Shown: in pieces, positions 16,144 to 24,997 of the stretch | Layout of the letters: each line of letters begins with the position of its first letter | Position numbering within the stretch: position 1 is the stretch's first letter | Origin: Loktanella sp. 3ANDIMAR09 | GTDB taxonomy: Bacteria > Pseudomonadota > Alphaproteobacteria > Rhodobacterales > Rhodobacteraceae | Reading direction: 5' to 3' | DNA length: 64,000 nucleotides | Assembly: GCF_001420005.1 (NCBI RefSeq) | Contig: NZ_LJAK01000009.1 | Location: 1-64,000, forward strand | The notes under the pieces: model-generated | The model's input: only the letters and a program-made list of their open reading frames with translations | The model's database searches: none | Told to the model about the DNA's origin: nothing | Program-made: the position numbers and the translations under genes

Positions 16144-17094
16144 ATGGCCACAGCCCCCATCGTTCCCGACCGCCATCCCCCAGCCACGCGCGGGTGGTAC
16201 AAGCGCAATGAAATTGCCCTGACGCCATGGTTGTTCCTGGCGCCCGCCATGCTGTTCTTTGCGGTCTACGTGATCGTGCCGATCGGCCAGTCGTTCTGGA
16301 TTTCGTTCCACGAATGGGACGGTCTGGGCGAAAAGACCTGGGTCGGCATGGCCAATTACGACCGTCTGCTGGGCATCGGTGACCAGAACATCGACCGCAA
16401 GTTCGAGGTGTCGTTCTGGAACAACCTGCGCTGGTTGATCCTGTATCTGCTGGCGATTCCGCTGGGTCTGTTCATCGCGCTGTTCCTCAATCAGACGGTG
16501 ACGGGCATCCGCCTGTACAAATCGCTGTTCTTCTTTCCTTTCGTCATCTCTCAGGTTGTTGTGGGCCTCGTGTTTTCGTGGTTCTACCTGCCGCGCGAAG
16601 GCCTGCTGAATGCCATTCTGGGGCTGGTCGGTGCGGGTCCGATCAATGTGCTGGGCGATCCGGACCTTGCGACATACGGCATCATTGCCGCAGGCCTGTG
16701 GCCGCAGACCGCCTATTGCATGATCCTGTATCTGACGGGTCTGAATTCCGTCGATCCCGAACAGGTCGAGGCAGCCCGTCTGGACGGCGCAAAGGGCTGG
16801 CGCATGCTGTGGTACGTGATCCTGCCACAGCTGAAACCCGCGACCTTTATCGCATTTGTCGTGACGATCATCGGTGCGCTGCGGTCGTTTGACCTGATCA
16901 GCGTGATGACCAACGGCGGCCCGTTCGGATCGACCCGCGTGCTGTCGTTCTACATGTTCGAGGAATCGCTGTCCGAATTCGGCTTCCGCATGGGATACGG
17001 TGCCGCTATCGCCGTCGTCCTGTTCTTTATCATGTTGTTTTTCATCGTCTATTTCCTGTGGTCGATGTACCGTGACGAACGGGGGGCACGCTAA
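16144..17094 (+). CDS. Sugar ABC transporter permease 1 (MalF/UgpA type)
   Basis: A 316-residue permease with six probable membrane helices and the cytoplasmic EAA loop around EQVEAARLDGAKGW. The first helix begins near residue 25 (TPWLFLAPAMLFF). The ATG at 16144 is preceded by AAAGG; an in-frame GTG lies nine bases earlier. The stop overlaps the second permease as TAATG. It forms the inner-membrane channel with the next gene product. Confidence 0.92.
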   Translation: MATAPIVPDRHPPATRGWYKRNEIALTPWLFLAPAMLFFAVYVIVPIGQSFWISFHEWDGLGEKTWVGMANYDRLLGIGDQNIDRKFEVSFWNNLRWLILYLLAIPLGLFIALFLNQTVTGIRLYKSLFFFPFVISQVVVGLVFSWFYLPREGLLNAILGLVGAGPINVLGDPDLATYGIIAAGLWPQTAYCMILYLTGLNSVDPEQVEAARLDGAKGWRMLWYVILPQLKPATFIAFVVTIIGALRSFDLISVMTNGGPFGSTRVLSFYMFEESLSEFGFRMGYGAAIAVVLFFIMLFFIVYFLWSMYRDERGAR

Positions 17095-17942
17095 TGTTTC
17101 CGACACCTATCGCCAAACGGTCCCGCACCGCACAAATCGGCTATCAGGCGTTTTTGCCCGTAGCGTTGATCGTCTGGCTGTTGCCGCTGATTGCCGTGGC
17201 GCTGTTTTCGATCAAGCCTGACGCCGATTTCACCAACGGCAACTATTGGGGGTGGCCGTCGTCATTCGAGGGGTTCACCAACTACGGGCGCGTGTTCTTT
17301 GAATCGAACATGCCCCGCTATCTGCTCAATTCCCTGCTGATCACGATTCCCACCATGATCGGCGCAGTCGCGCTGTCAGCCATGGCGGGGTTCGCGCTGG
17401 GGATCTACAAGTTCCGTGGCAACCTGTTGCTGTTCTTTATCTTTATCGCGGGCAACTTCGTGCCGTTCCAGATCCTGATGGTACCGGTGCGCGACCTGAC
17501 GATCAGCCTTGGGATGTATGACACGATCATGGGCCTGGTGCTGTTCCACGTCGCGTTCCAGACGGGATTCTGCACGCTGTTCATGCGCAATTTCATCCAC
17601 GCCCTGCCCTATAGCCTGGTCGAGGCCGCACGGGTCGAAGGCGTGGCGGAATGGCGGATTTTCCTCTATGTGATCCTGCCCTTGATGAAACCCGCGCTGG
17701 CCGCCCTCGCCGTGCTGATCTTTACTTTCATCTGGAACGATTATTTCTGGGCCGTGGTGCTGACGCAGGGACCGGGCGCGCAGCCCGTCACGGCAGGTAT
17801 CACCGAATTCAACAGCCAGTTCAGGGCCGCGTACCACTTGATGAGTGCGGGCAGCATCGTGGCGGCACTGCCGCCTGTGGTGATGTTCTTTCTGATGCAG
17901 AAACACTTTATCGCGGGTCTGACGCTTGGGGCGGTCAAATAA
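17094..17942 (+). CDS. Sugar ABC transporter permease 2 (MalG/UgpE type)
   Basis: A 282-residue permease with six probable helices and an EAA loop, LVEAARVEGVAEWRIF, that docks on the ATPase encoded at 12815. It is coupled by overlaps on both sides: TAATG with the first permease and again with the alpha-galactosidase. It is a CUT1-type carbohydrate importer component. Confidence 0.93.
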   Translation: MFPTPIAKRSRTAQIGYQAFLPVALIVWLLPLIAVALFSIKPDADFTNGNYWGWPSSFEGFTNYGRVFFESNMPRYLLNSLLITIPTMIGAVALSAMAGFALGIYKFRGNLLLFFIFIAGNFVPFQILMVPVRDLTISLGMYDTIMGLVLFHVAFQTGFCTLFMRNFIHALPYSLVEAARVEGVAEWRIFLYVILPLMKPALAALAVLIFTFIWNDYFWAVVLTQGPGAQPVTAGITEFNSQFRAAYHLMSAGSIVAALPPVVMFFLMQKHFIAGLTLGAVK

Positions 17943-20020
17943 TGACCCATTACCGACTGGACGACGACCGACAAACGCTGGTTCTGCATGTGCCTGCGAC
18001 GGGTCTGCCGGCCTGCGTCTACTGGGGCGCACGCCTGCCGGATGCAGAAAACCTGACGGCGCTGACGGATGCGCTGCGCATCGACATGACCGGTGGATCG
18101 CTGGACGCCAATCCGGCGTTGACGCTGTGCCCGCAAACCGCCGATGCCTTTCCGGGGCAGCCGGGTCTGACGGTGCGCAGCGCGGACGGCAGTCCCTTGC
18201 GCCCTGTGTTCACCACGACGGCGGTCAGCGCCGATGACGGGCTGACGCTTGTCTGTGCTGACGGGGATCTGGGTCTGACGCTGACGTTCCATCTGCTGCT
18301 GGACGCAGGCACGCGAATGCTGGTGGCGCGCACCACGCTGGACAGTGCCACCCCGGTCCTGTGCGACTGGCTGGCGGCACCCGTGCTGCCTGCCCCGCAA
18401 CTGGCGGACGAGGTGATCGATTTCGCAGGCCGCTGGTGCGACGAATTCCAGACCAACCGCACACCCTGGTCCCCCGGCATCCGCGCCCGCGACAATCGCA
18501 CGGGGCGCACGGGGCACGAACATTTCCCCGCCTGCATCATGCCCGCGCGCGGCACGACAAATACCGCCGGTCAGGCCTGGGCCATCCACTATGGCTGGTC
18601 GGGCGGGCACAAGATGCTGGTCGAGGAATTGCAGGACGGGCGCCGTCAGGTGCAATTCGGCCATGCCTCGGGGCTGGACACGGCCCCTGCCACACGGTTT
18701 CAGACAGCACCCATCTACGCCACGTTTTCCAATAGCGGGTTCAACGGCTGCGCCAGCGCCTATCAACGCCACCTGCGCGACCGTGTGGTGACATGGCCCA
18801 AACCCGACACCCCGCGCCCGGTGCATTACAACTGCTGGGAAGCAATCTATTTCGACCACGATCTGCCCGCCCTCACCGCCATCGCTGACCGCGCCGCCGC
18901 CATCGGGGCAGAGCGTTTCGTGCTGGACGACGGCTGGTTCGGGCGACGCGACGACGACACCACCTCGCTGGGGGACTGGACCATTGATCCGCGCAAATAT
19001 CCCGACGGGCTGACGCCGCTGATCGACCATATCGCAGCGCTCGGCATGACCTTCGGCATCTGGTTCGAACCAGAGATGATCAACGCCGACAGCGATCTGG
19101 CCCGCGCGCATCCCGACTGGATTTTGGGGCCGATGGACCAGCCGCTGGGCCGTCAGCAATACGTGCTGGATATGGCCAACCCTGCGGTGCGCGATCATCT
19201 GTTCATGCGGATTGACGCGGTGCTGGCGCACCACGCGGTCGATTACGTCAAATGGGACCACAACCGCGTGCTGCCCTATGCCCAGGCCGACCAGACCCGC
19301 GGCACCTATGACCTGCTGGACCGTCTGCGCGCGGCCCATCCGGGGGTCGAGATCGAATCCTGCGCATCGGGCGGCGGACGTATCGATTTTGGCGTCATGC
19401 AGCGCACCCAGCGGGTCTGGCTGTCGGACTGCAACGACGCGCTGGAACGGCTGCGGATCCAGCATGATGCAGCCCTGTTTCTGCCGGCAGCCGTCACTGG
19501 CAGTCACGTCGGCCCGCGCAAATGCCACACGACCGGGCGGATCCACGACATCGCCTTTCGTGGCTGGGTCGCCGCACAGCGTCACATGGGGTTCGAAATG
19601 GACCCGCGCGAATTGACCGACCAAGAGGCCGCAACGCTGACCCGCATCACGAACTGGTTCAAGGCAAACCGCGACTGGATGCGCCACGCCGACATCCTGC
19701 GGCTGGACAGCACCGATCCTGCGGTGATCGCCGAACAGCAACTGTCCGCCCGCGGTGACCGTTTCGTGGTCTTTGCCGGCAAGGCCGCGACCAGCAGCCA
19801 GATCGCGCCGCGACCGCTGCGCCTGACCGGCCTTGATGCTGACGCGACCTACCGTGTGCAGATCGTCAACCCAGAGGATCTGTCCACCCTGTCACGCGGG
19901 ACGCCCGCACTCAAAAGCGGGCCGGTCACACTTTCGGGGCGCGCCCTGATGGAAGCCGGGCTCGCCCTGCCCTATGCTGTGCCCGACAGCATGTGGGTCC
20001 TGCAAGGAGAACGCCTATGA
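17942..20020 (+). CDS. Alpha-galactosidase, glycoside hydrolase family 36
   Basis: A 692-residue protein: an N-terminal beta-sandwich domain, the catalytic barrel (about 300-620) and a C-terminal beta domain. GH36 hallmarks are the DDGWFG motif, GIWFEPEMI, the nucleophile Asp near residue 439 in YVKWDHNR, and the acid/base Asp near residue 496 in WLSDCND. No signal peptide, so it acts in the cytoplasm on imported alpha-galactosides such as melibiose- or galactosylglycerol-type compounds. The start is the ATG overlapping the permease stop (TAATG), not further upstream. The stop overlaps the next ATG (ATGA). Confidence 0.93.
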   Translation: MTHYRLDDDRQTLVLHVPATGLPACVYWGARLPDAENLTALTDALRIDMTGGSLDANPALTLCPQTADAFPGQPGLTVRSADGSPLRPVFTTTAVSADDGLTLVCADGDLGLTLTFHLLLDAGTRMLVARTTLDSATPVLCDWLAAPVLPAPQLADEVIDFAGRWCDEFQTNRTPWSPGIRARDNRTGRTGHEHFPACIMPARGTTNTAGQAWAIHYGWSGGHKMLVEELQDGRRQVQFGHASGLDTAPATRFQTAPIYATFSNSGFNGCASAYQRHLRDRVVTWPKPDTPRPVHYNCWEAIYFDHDLPALTAIADRAAAIGAERFVLDDGWFGRRDDDTTSLGDWTIDPRKYPDGLTPLIDHIAALGMTFGIWFEPEMINADSDLARAHPDWILGPMDQPLGRQQYVLDMANPAVRDHLFMRIDAVLAHHAVDYVKWDHNRVLPYAQADQTRGTYDLLDRLRAAHPGVEIESCASGGGRIDFGVMQRTQRVWLSDCNDALERLRIQHDAALFLPAAVTGSHVGPRKCHTTGRIHDIAFRGWVAAQRHMGFEMDPRELTDQEAATLTRITNWFKANRDWMRHADILRLDSTDPAVIAEQQLSARGDRFVVFAGKAATSSQIAPRPLRLTGLDADATYRVQIVNPEDLSTLSRGTPALKSGPVTLSGRALMEAGLALPYAVPDSMWVLQGERL

Positions 20021-20739
20021 CCGCGAAATTCCCGGAACTGGCAGGCCGTGGCATCGTGATTACCGGCGGCGCATCCGGTATCGGTGACGCCTATGTGCGG
20101 GTCTTTGCCGCGCAGGGGATGCGGGTCACGTCGCTGGATATCGCGGACCCGGCCGATGCCGTGGACGGGGTCACCTACCTGCGTTGCGACATCACCGACA
20201 CGGCCGCACTTCAGGCTGCGATCGCGCAGGCTGGCCCGCTGCATTGCCTGCTGAACAACGCCGCCAACGATCAGCGCATGGCGCTGGATGACGTCACGCA
20301 GGACATGTGGGACGGGATGATCGCGGTGAACCTGCAACCCTATTTCTTTGCCGCCCAAGCGGCCGCGCGGGTGATGTCAGAGGGGGCGTCGATCATCAAC
20401 ATGTCGTCCGGGTCCGTGCAGATCGCCAGTGGTGGCATGACCCCCTATGTCACCGCAAACGCGGGCATTATCGGCCTGTCACGCGCATTGGCACGCGAGC
20501 TGGGACCGCGCGGCATCCGCGTCAATTCGATCCTGCCGGGCTGGGTGCTGACGGACAAGCAGCTGGAAAAATGGGTAACACCCGAGGCGCTGGCCGATTT
20601 CATGGAACGTCAATGCCTCAAGGCGCATCTGGCCCCCGAGGATCTGTGCGGCACGGCGCTGTTTCTGGCGTCCGACCTCAGCCGCATGATGACGGGGCAG
20701 GCCCTGTGCGTGGACGGCGGGCTGGCGTTCACATCATGA
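20017..20739 (+). CDS. SDR-family dehydrogenase, probable galactose 1-dehydrogenase
   Basis: A 240-residue short-chain dehydrogenase with the nucleotide motif TGGASGIGD near residue 14, the NNAAN segment, a catalytic Ser in NMSSGS, and Tyr in PYVTANAG. The expected YxxxK reads Tyr-x3-Asn, so the catalytic lysine is replaced. Position in a De Ley-Doudoroff operon suggests oxidation of D-galactose to galactonolactone. The start at 20017 gives an ATGA overlap with the alpha-galactosidase stop. Confidence 0.8.
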   Translation: MTAKFPELAGRGIVITGGASGIGDAYVRVFAAQGMRVTSLDIADPADAVDGVTYLRCDITDTAALQAAIAQAGPLHCLLNNAANDQRMALDDVTQDMWDGMIAVNLQPYFFAAQAAARVMSEGASIINMSSGSVQIASGGMTPYVTANAGIIGLSRALARELGPRGIRVNSILPGWVLTDKQLEKWVTPEALADFMERQCLKAHLAPEDLCGTALFLASDLSRMMTGQALCVDGGLAFTS

Positions 20740-21623
20740 CCATTTCACCTGTCTGGATCGCCGTTGACTGGGGGACGTCCAACCTGCGGGTCTGGGCCAT
20801 GTCCGACAGTGGCAGCGTGTTGGCCGAGGCGACCAGTGACGAAGGCATGGGCACCTTGGATCAGGCGGGCTTTGGCCCTGCGCTGGACCGCCTGTGCGCG
20901 GATTGGGACCCGGCCCCGGTCATCGCCTGCGGCATGGTCGGATCGCGTCAGGGCTGGGCCGAGGCCCCCTATACCGCCGTGCCTTGCATGCCACTTTCTG
21001 CCGGTTTCGCCACCACGCAAAGCAGCCGGCTGCGCGTCAACATCATTCCCGGGTTGAAACAGGCCAGCCCCGCCGATGTGATGCGCGGCGAGGAAACGCA
21101 GATTGCAGGATTTCTGGCGCAGAACCCGCGCTGGGATGGTGTGATCTGCCTGCCCGGCACCCATACGAAATGGGTCCACATCAGCGCGGACGAGGTCGTC
21201 AGCTTTCAGACCTGCATGACCGGCGACATGTTCGCGGCGCTGACCGGGCACACCGTGTTGCGTCATTCCTGCGGGGATGGCTGGGACGATGACGGATTTG
21301 CCACTGGTTTGGACGACGGCCTGTCCCGGCCGGAACGTCTGGCCGCCCGCATGTTCACACTGCGCGCCGAAGGCCTGTTGAACGGGTTGCCGCAGGCACA
21401 GGCCCGCGCGCGTCTGTCCGGCCTGCTGATTGGCGCAGAGCTGGCCGCAACCAAACCCTATTGGCTGGGTCAGCAGGTCGCCGTGATCGGCGCGGGCGCG
21501 CTGTCCCATCTGTATGTCACGGCATTGTCGACGCAGGGCGTTGCCGCCACACAGGTCAACGCCGAACGCGCCACGCTGACCGGCCTGACGGCCGCCTATC
21601 GTCTCTGGAAGGAAACCGCATGA
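20736..21623 (+). CDS. dgoK: 2-dehydro-3-deoxygalactonokinase
   Basis: A 295-residue sugar kinase of the DgoK family, recognised from the ATP-site start WIAVDWGTSNLRVWAM and the internal GMVGSRQGW and LPGTHTKWV motifs. It phosphorylates 2-dehydro-3-deoxygalactonate to the 6-phosphate in galactose oxidation. ATGA overlaps occur at both ends, so it is translated with its neighbours. Confidence 0.93.
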   Translation: MTISPVWIAVDWGTSNLRVWAMSDSGSVLAEATSDEGMGTLDQAGFGPALDRLCADWDPAPVIACGMVGSRQGWAEAPYTAVPCMPLSAGFATTQSSRLRVNIIPGLKQASPADVMRGEETQIAGFLAQNPRWDGVICLPGTHTKWVHISADEVVSFQTCMTGDMFAALTGHTVLRHSCGDGWDDDGFATGLDDGLSRPERLAARMFTLRAEGLLNGLPQAQARARLSGLLIGAELAATKPYWLGQQVAVIGAGALSHLYVTALSTQGVAATQVNAERATLTGLTAAYRLWKETA

Positions 21624-22225
21624 CCCGTCCCCTGATCGCCATTTTGCGCGGTGTCACACCGCCCGAGGCCGCGGCTGTCTGCGAGGCCTGCATCGACGCG
21701 GGCATCACCTGGGTCGAGGTGCCACTGAATTCACCAGAGCCCTTTGCCAGCATCCAGGCCATGACAGAGGCGCATGGCGATCGGGCGGTCATCGGTGCAG
21801 GCACCGTTTTGTCGCCCGAGGACGTCAAGCGCGTCAAACAGGCCGGTGGCCGCCTGATCGTGTCGCCCAACTGCGATGCGCGCGTGATCGCGGCGACCAA
21901 GGCCGAAGGCATGTCGAGCTGGCCCGGCGTCATGACACCGACGGAATGTTTCACTGCATTAAAGGCCGGCGCCGACGGGCTGAAGATTTTTCCGGCCAGC
22001 CTGATCGGACCTGCGGGGATCAAGGCGATGCGCGCGGTCCTGCCAGCCGAAACCCCGGTCTATGCCGTCGGCGGCGCGGGGCCTGAAAACTTTGGCGAAT
22101 GGATGGCCGGGGGGGCCGATGGATTCGGGATCGGCTCTGCGCTCTATCAACCCGGAATGACCGCAGCAGAGGTCGGCAGTCGCGCACAGGCCATCGTGGC
22201 CGCCTACGATCAGGCCGCAGCATGA
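21620..22225 (+). CDS. dgoA: 2-dehydro-3-deoxy-6-phosphogalactonate aldolase
   Basis: A 201-residue class I KDPG/KDPGal aldolase. The start ILRGVTPPEA, the general-base Glu in TWVEVPLNSPEP and the Schiff-base Lys in GADGLKIFPAS are visible. It splits the phosphorylated sugar acid into pyruvate and glyceraldehyde-3-phosphate. Pairing with dgoK argues for the galactonate rather than the gluconate branch. The start is the ATG inside the dgoK stop; the stop overlaps the lactonase ATG. Confidence 0.92.
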   Translation: MTRPLIAILRGVTPPEAAAVCEACIDAGITWVEVPLNSPEPFASIQAMTEAHGDRAVIGAGTVLSPEDVKRVKQAGGRLIVSPNCDARVIAATKAEGMSSWPGVMTPTECFTALKAGADGLKIFPASLIGPAGIKAMRAVLPAETPVYAVGGAGPENFGEWMAGGADGFGIGSALYQPGMTAAEVGSRAQAIVAAYDQAAA

Positions 22226-23049
22226 TCCATGACGGCAGCCTTTGTGCATTGGGTGAAGGTCCCCTGTGGCACCCCGAACGGCAACAGCTGTTCTGGTTCG
22301 ATATTCTGAACAAGCGTCTGCATACCAAGGGTCAATCCTGGGATTTTCCCGACCATGTCAGTGCCGCAGGCTGGGTTGACCGCGATACCTTGCTGATCGC
22401 CTCTGCGCGTGCGCTGCACCGTTTCGACATCGCCACAGGCGCCGACGTGATCCTGACCAACCTCGAGGATGACCGCGCCCATACCCGGTCCAACGACGGA
22501 CGTGCTGACCCGCAGGGCGGGTTCTGGATCGGCACGATGGGTCTGGATGCGGAACCCGGTGCCGGGTCGATCTGGCGGTTCTACCGCAACGAGCTGCGCT
22601 GTCTGTTCGCCGACATCACCATCTCGAATTCCATCTGTTTTGCGCCTGACGGCCAAACGGCCTATTTCACCGACACACCGACGCAACAGATCATGGCTGT
22701 CGATCTGGATGCAGCGGGCTGGCCACAGGGCAGTCCGCGCGTGCACATCGACCTTCGGGGGACCGATCTGAACCCGGACGGGTCGGTCGTGGACAGCGCA
22801 GGCAACCTGTTTTCAGCGCAATGGGGTGCAGGCCGGGTCGCGGTCTATGACCCAAAGGGGCAGTTCATCGAGGCCTTTGCCGTGCCGGGACGTCATGCGT
22901 CCTGTCCGGCCTTTGGCGGTCCGGACATGCAGACGCTGTTCGTCACGACAGCGCGACAGGGCATCGATGATCCCGACGACGATCAAGGTCGCACCTATGC
23001 GATCGACACATCCTACACAGGCCAACGGGAACACCGCGTCATCCTGTGA
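22222..23049 (+). CDS. SMP-30/gluconolactonase-family sugar lactonase
   Basis: A 275-residue six-bladed propeller enzyme. Metal-site residues are visible: Glu in LGEGPLWH, Asn in RSNDGRADPQGGFWIG, Asn in ISNSICFAPDG and Asp in LNPDGSVVD. In this operon it most likely opens galactonolactone to galactonate, following the SDR dehydrogenase. It is coupled to dgoA by an ATGA overlap. Confidence 0.88.
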   Translation: MIHDGSLCALGEGPLWHPERQQLFWFDILNKRLHTKGQSWDFPDHVSAAGWVDRDTLLIASARALHRFDIATGADVILTNLEDDRAHTRSNDGRADPQGGFWIGTMGLDAEPGAGSIWRFYRNELRCLFADITISNSICFAPDGQTAYFTDTPTQQIMAVDLDAAGWPQGSPRVHIDLRGTDLNPDGSVVDSAGNLFSAQWGAGRVAVYDPKGQFIEAFAVPGRHASCPAFGGPDMQTLFVTTARQGIDDPDDDQGRTYAIDTSYTGQREHRVIL

Positions 23050-23095
23050 CGCGTCCCCCGTTCCGACAATTTCAAAATACGACAAAGGGTCCGAC

Positions 23096-24997
23096 ATGAA
23101 CCGCACATTGGGCGTCTGCTATTACCCGGAACACTGGCCAGAAACACAGTGGGCATCCGACGCGGCCCGCATGGTCGCCGCAGGCCTGACCTGGGTGCGG
23201 ATCGGTGAATTTGCGTGGCAGCGGATCGAACCCGCCCCCGGCAGGTTCGACTGGGACTGGCTGGATCGCGCCGTGGCGGTACTGGGCGACGCCGGGCTAA
23301 AGGTCGTGATGGGCACGCCGACCGCGACGCCGCCCCGCTGGCTGGTGGACCAGATGCCCGACATGCTGGCCGTCGATGCGCAGGGCCGACCGCGCAAGTT
23401 CGGATCGCGCAGGCACTACGATTTCAGCTACCTGCCCTATCGTGACGCCTGCCGTCGCATCGCGCGGCTGATGGGCGAACGCTATGGCCGCAACCCGCAT
23501 GTCGCCGCCTGGCAGATCGACAACGAATACGATTGTCACGACACCTGCCTGTCCTATTCCGATGCCGCGCGCGCCGGGTTTCAGGACTGGCTTGCACAGA
23601 AATACCAATCCACCGACGCGCTGAACCGTGCCTGGGGCAATGTGTTCTGGTCGATGGACTACGACAGTTTTGACCAGATCGATCTGCCCAATCTGACGGT
23701 CACCGAACCAAACCCCAGTCATGTGCTGGATTTCCGCCGTTACAGTTCCGATCAGGTGGTCGCGTTCAATCGCGTGCAGGTGGATGTGCTGCGCGACCTC
23801 ACCGATACGCCGCTGATCCACAACTACATGGGCCGCACCCTGACCTTTGATCACTATGCGGTCGGGGCCGATCTGGATATCGCCAGCTGGGATAGTTACC
23901 CCATCGGATTTCTTTCCGACCGGATCGAGGGGACCGAGGCCGAAAAGCAGGCATTCCTGCGTCAGGGCCACCCCGACAATCAGGCGTTCCACCACGACCT
24001 ATACCGTGCCGTCGGCAAGGGGCGGTTGTGGGTGATGGAACAGCAACCCGGCCCGGTAAACTGGGCCCCCTACAACCCGGCCCCCCTGCCCGGCATGGTT
24101 CGCCTGTGGTCATGGGAGGCATTCGCCCATGGCGCAGAGGCCGTCTGCTATTTCCGCTGGCGGCAGGCTCCGTTTGCGCAGGAACAGATGCACGCAGGAC
24201 TGTTGCGCCCCGATGACGCGGATGCTCCCGGACTGGCCGAGGCGCGTCAGGTGGCCGATGAGCTGGCACATCTGCCGGACGTCAGCGCGGGCAAGGCACC
24301 CGTGGCCCTTGTGTTCGATTATGAAAGCGCATGGGCCTGGGATGCCCAGCCGCAGGGTGCGGATTTCGAGATGTTCCGCCTTGCCTTTTCGGCCTACCGC
24401 GCACTGCGCAAACTGGGGCTGAGCATCGACATTCTGCCCCCCGATTGCGCGGATCTGTCCGCCTACAAACTGGTGCTGGCCCCCGGTCTGCTGACCCTGT
24501 CGGACAATCTGCGCGACGCGCTCGCCCGGTTCACGGGCGTGGCCTTGATCGGCCCGCGCACGGATGTGAAAACCGCTGATCTGACGATCCCAAATCCGAT
24601 GGGACCCAATCTGCCCGGCACCGATGTGACCGTCACCCTGACCGAGAGCATCCCGCCCTCGGACGCGATCGCACTGGAGGGCGGCGGCACGTTCCGCCAC
24701 TGGTTCGAGGCCCTCTCAGGCACCGCCACCGTTCACCACCGCACCGCCGATGGGCACCCCGCAATCATGGGCGGCGAGCATCTGCGCTATCTGGCAGGTT
24801 GGCCCTCGGATGAGACATTTGTCGATATCCTGCGCACCTCCTGCGCAGAGGTCGGCGTCGCGACACAGGATATGCCCGGCGGCCTGCGGCTGCGTGAAAC
24901 GCCAGAGGCAACATTCGCCTTCAACTACGGCGCGGACCCCGTCGAATGGCAGGGTCAGACAATTCCCGCCGCAGGTGTCGCATGGGTGAAACGATGA
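23096..24997 (+). CDS. Beta-galactosidase, glycoside hydrolase family 42
   Basis: A 633-residue protein: a catalytic barrel (about 1-385), a trimerisation-type flavodoxin-like domain and a small beta domain. GH42 motifs are GVCYYPEHWPE at the start, the acid/base Glu in WQIDNEYDCHD and the nucleophile Glu in WVMEQQPGPVNW. No signal peptide, so it is cytoplasmic. An AAAGGG ribosome site precedes the ATG at 23096. The presence of both alpha- and beta-galactosidases means the transporter may bring in mixed or several galactosides. Confidence 0.93.
   Translation: MNRTLGVCYYPEHWPETQWASDAARMVAAGLTWVRIGEFAWQRIEPAPGRFDWDWLDRAVAVLGDAGLKVVMGTPTATPPRWLVDQMPDMLAVDAQGRPRKFGSRRHYDFSYLPYRDACRRIARLMGERYGRNPHVAAWQIDNEYDCHDTCLSYSDAARAGFQDWLAQKYQSTDALNRAWGNVFWSMDYDSFDQIDLPNLTVTEPNPSHVLDFRRYSSDQVVAFNRVQVDVLRDLTDTPLIHNYMGRTLTFDHYAVGADLDIASWDSYPIGFLSDRIEGTEAEKQAFLRQGHPDNQAFHHDLYRAVGKGRLWVMEQQPGPVNWAPYNPAPLPGMVRLWSWEAFAHGAEAVCYFRWRQAPFAQEQMHAGLLRPDDADAPGLAEARQVADELAHLPDVSAGKAPVALVFDYESAWAWDAQPQGADFEMFRLAFSAYRALRKLGLSIDILPPDCADLSAYKLVLAPGLLTLSDNLRDALARFTGVALIGPRTDVKTADLTIPNPMGPNLPGTDVTVTLTESIPPSDAIALEGGGTFRHWFEALSGTATVHHRTADGHPAIMGGEHLRYLAGWPSDETFVDILRTSCAEVGVATQDMPGGLRLRETPEATFAFNYGADPVEWQGQTIPAAGVAWVKR

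Noticed and set aside
17741-19741. 666-codon minus-strand open frame over permease 2 and the alpha-galactosidase
   Set aside because: It is a GC-driven shadow; the plus strand carries intact GH36 catalytic motifs and coupled starts and stops.
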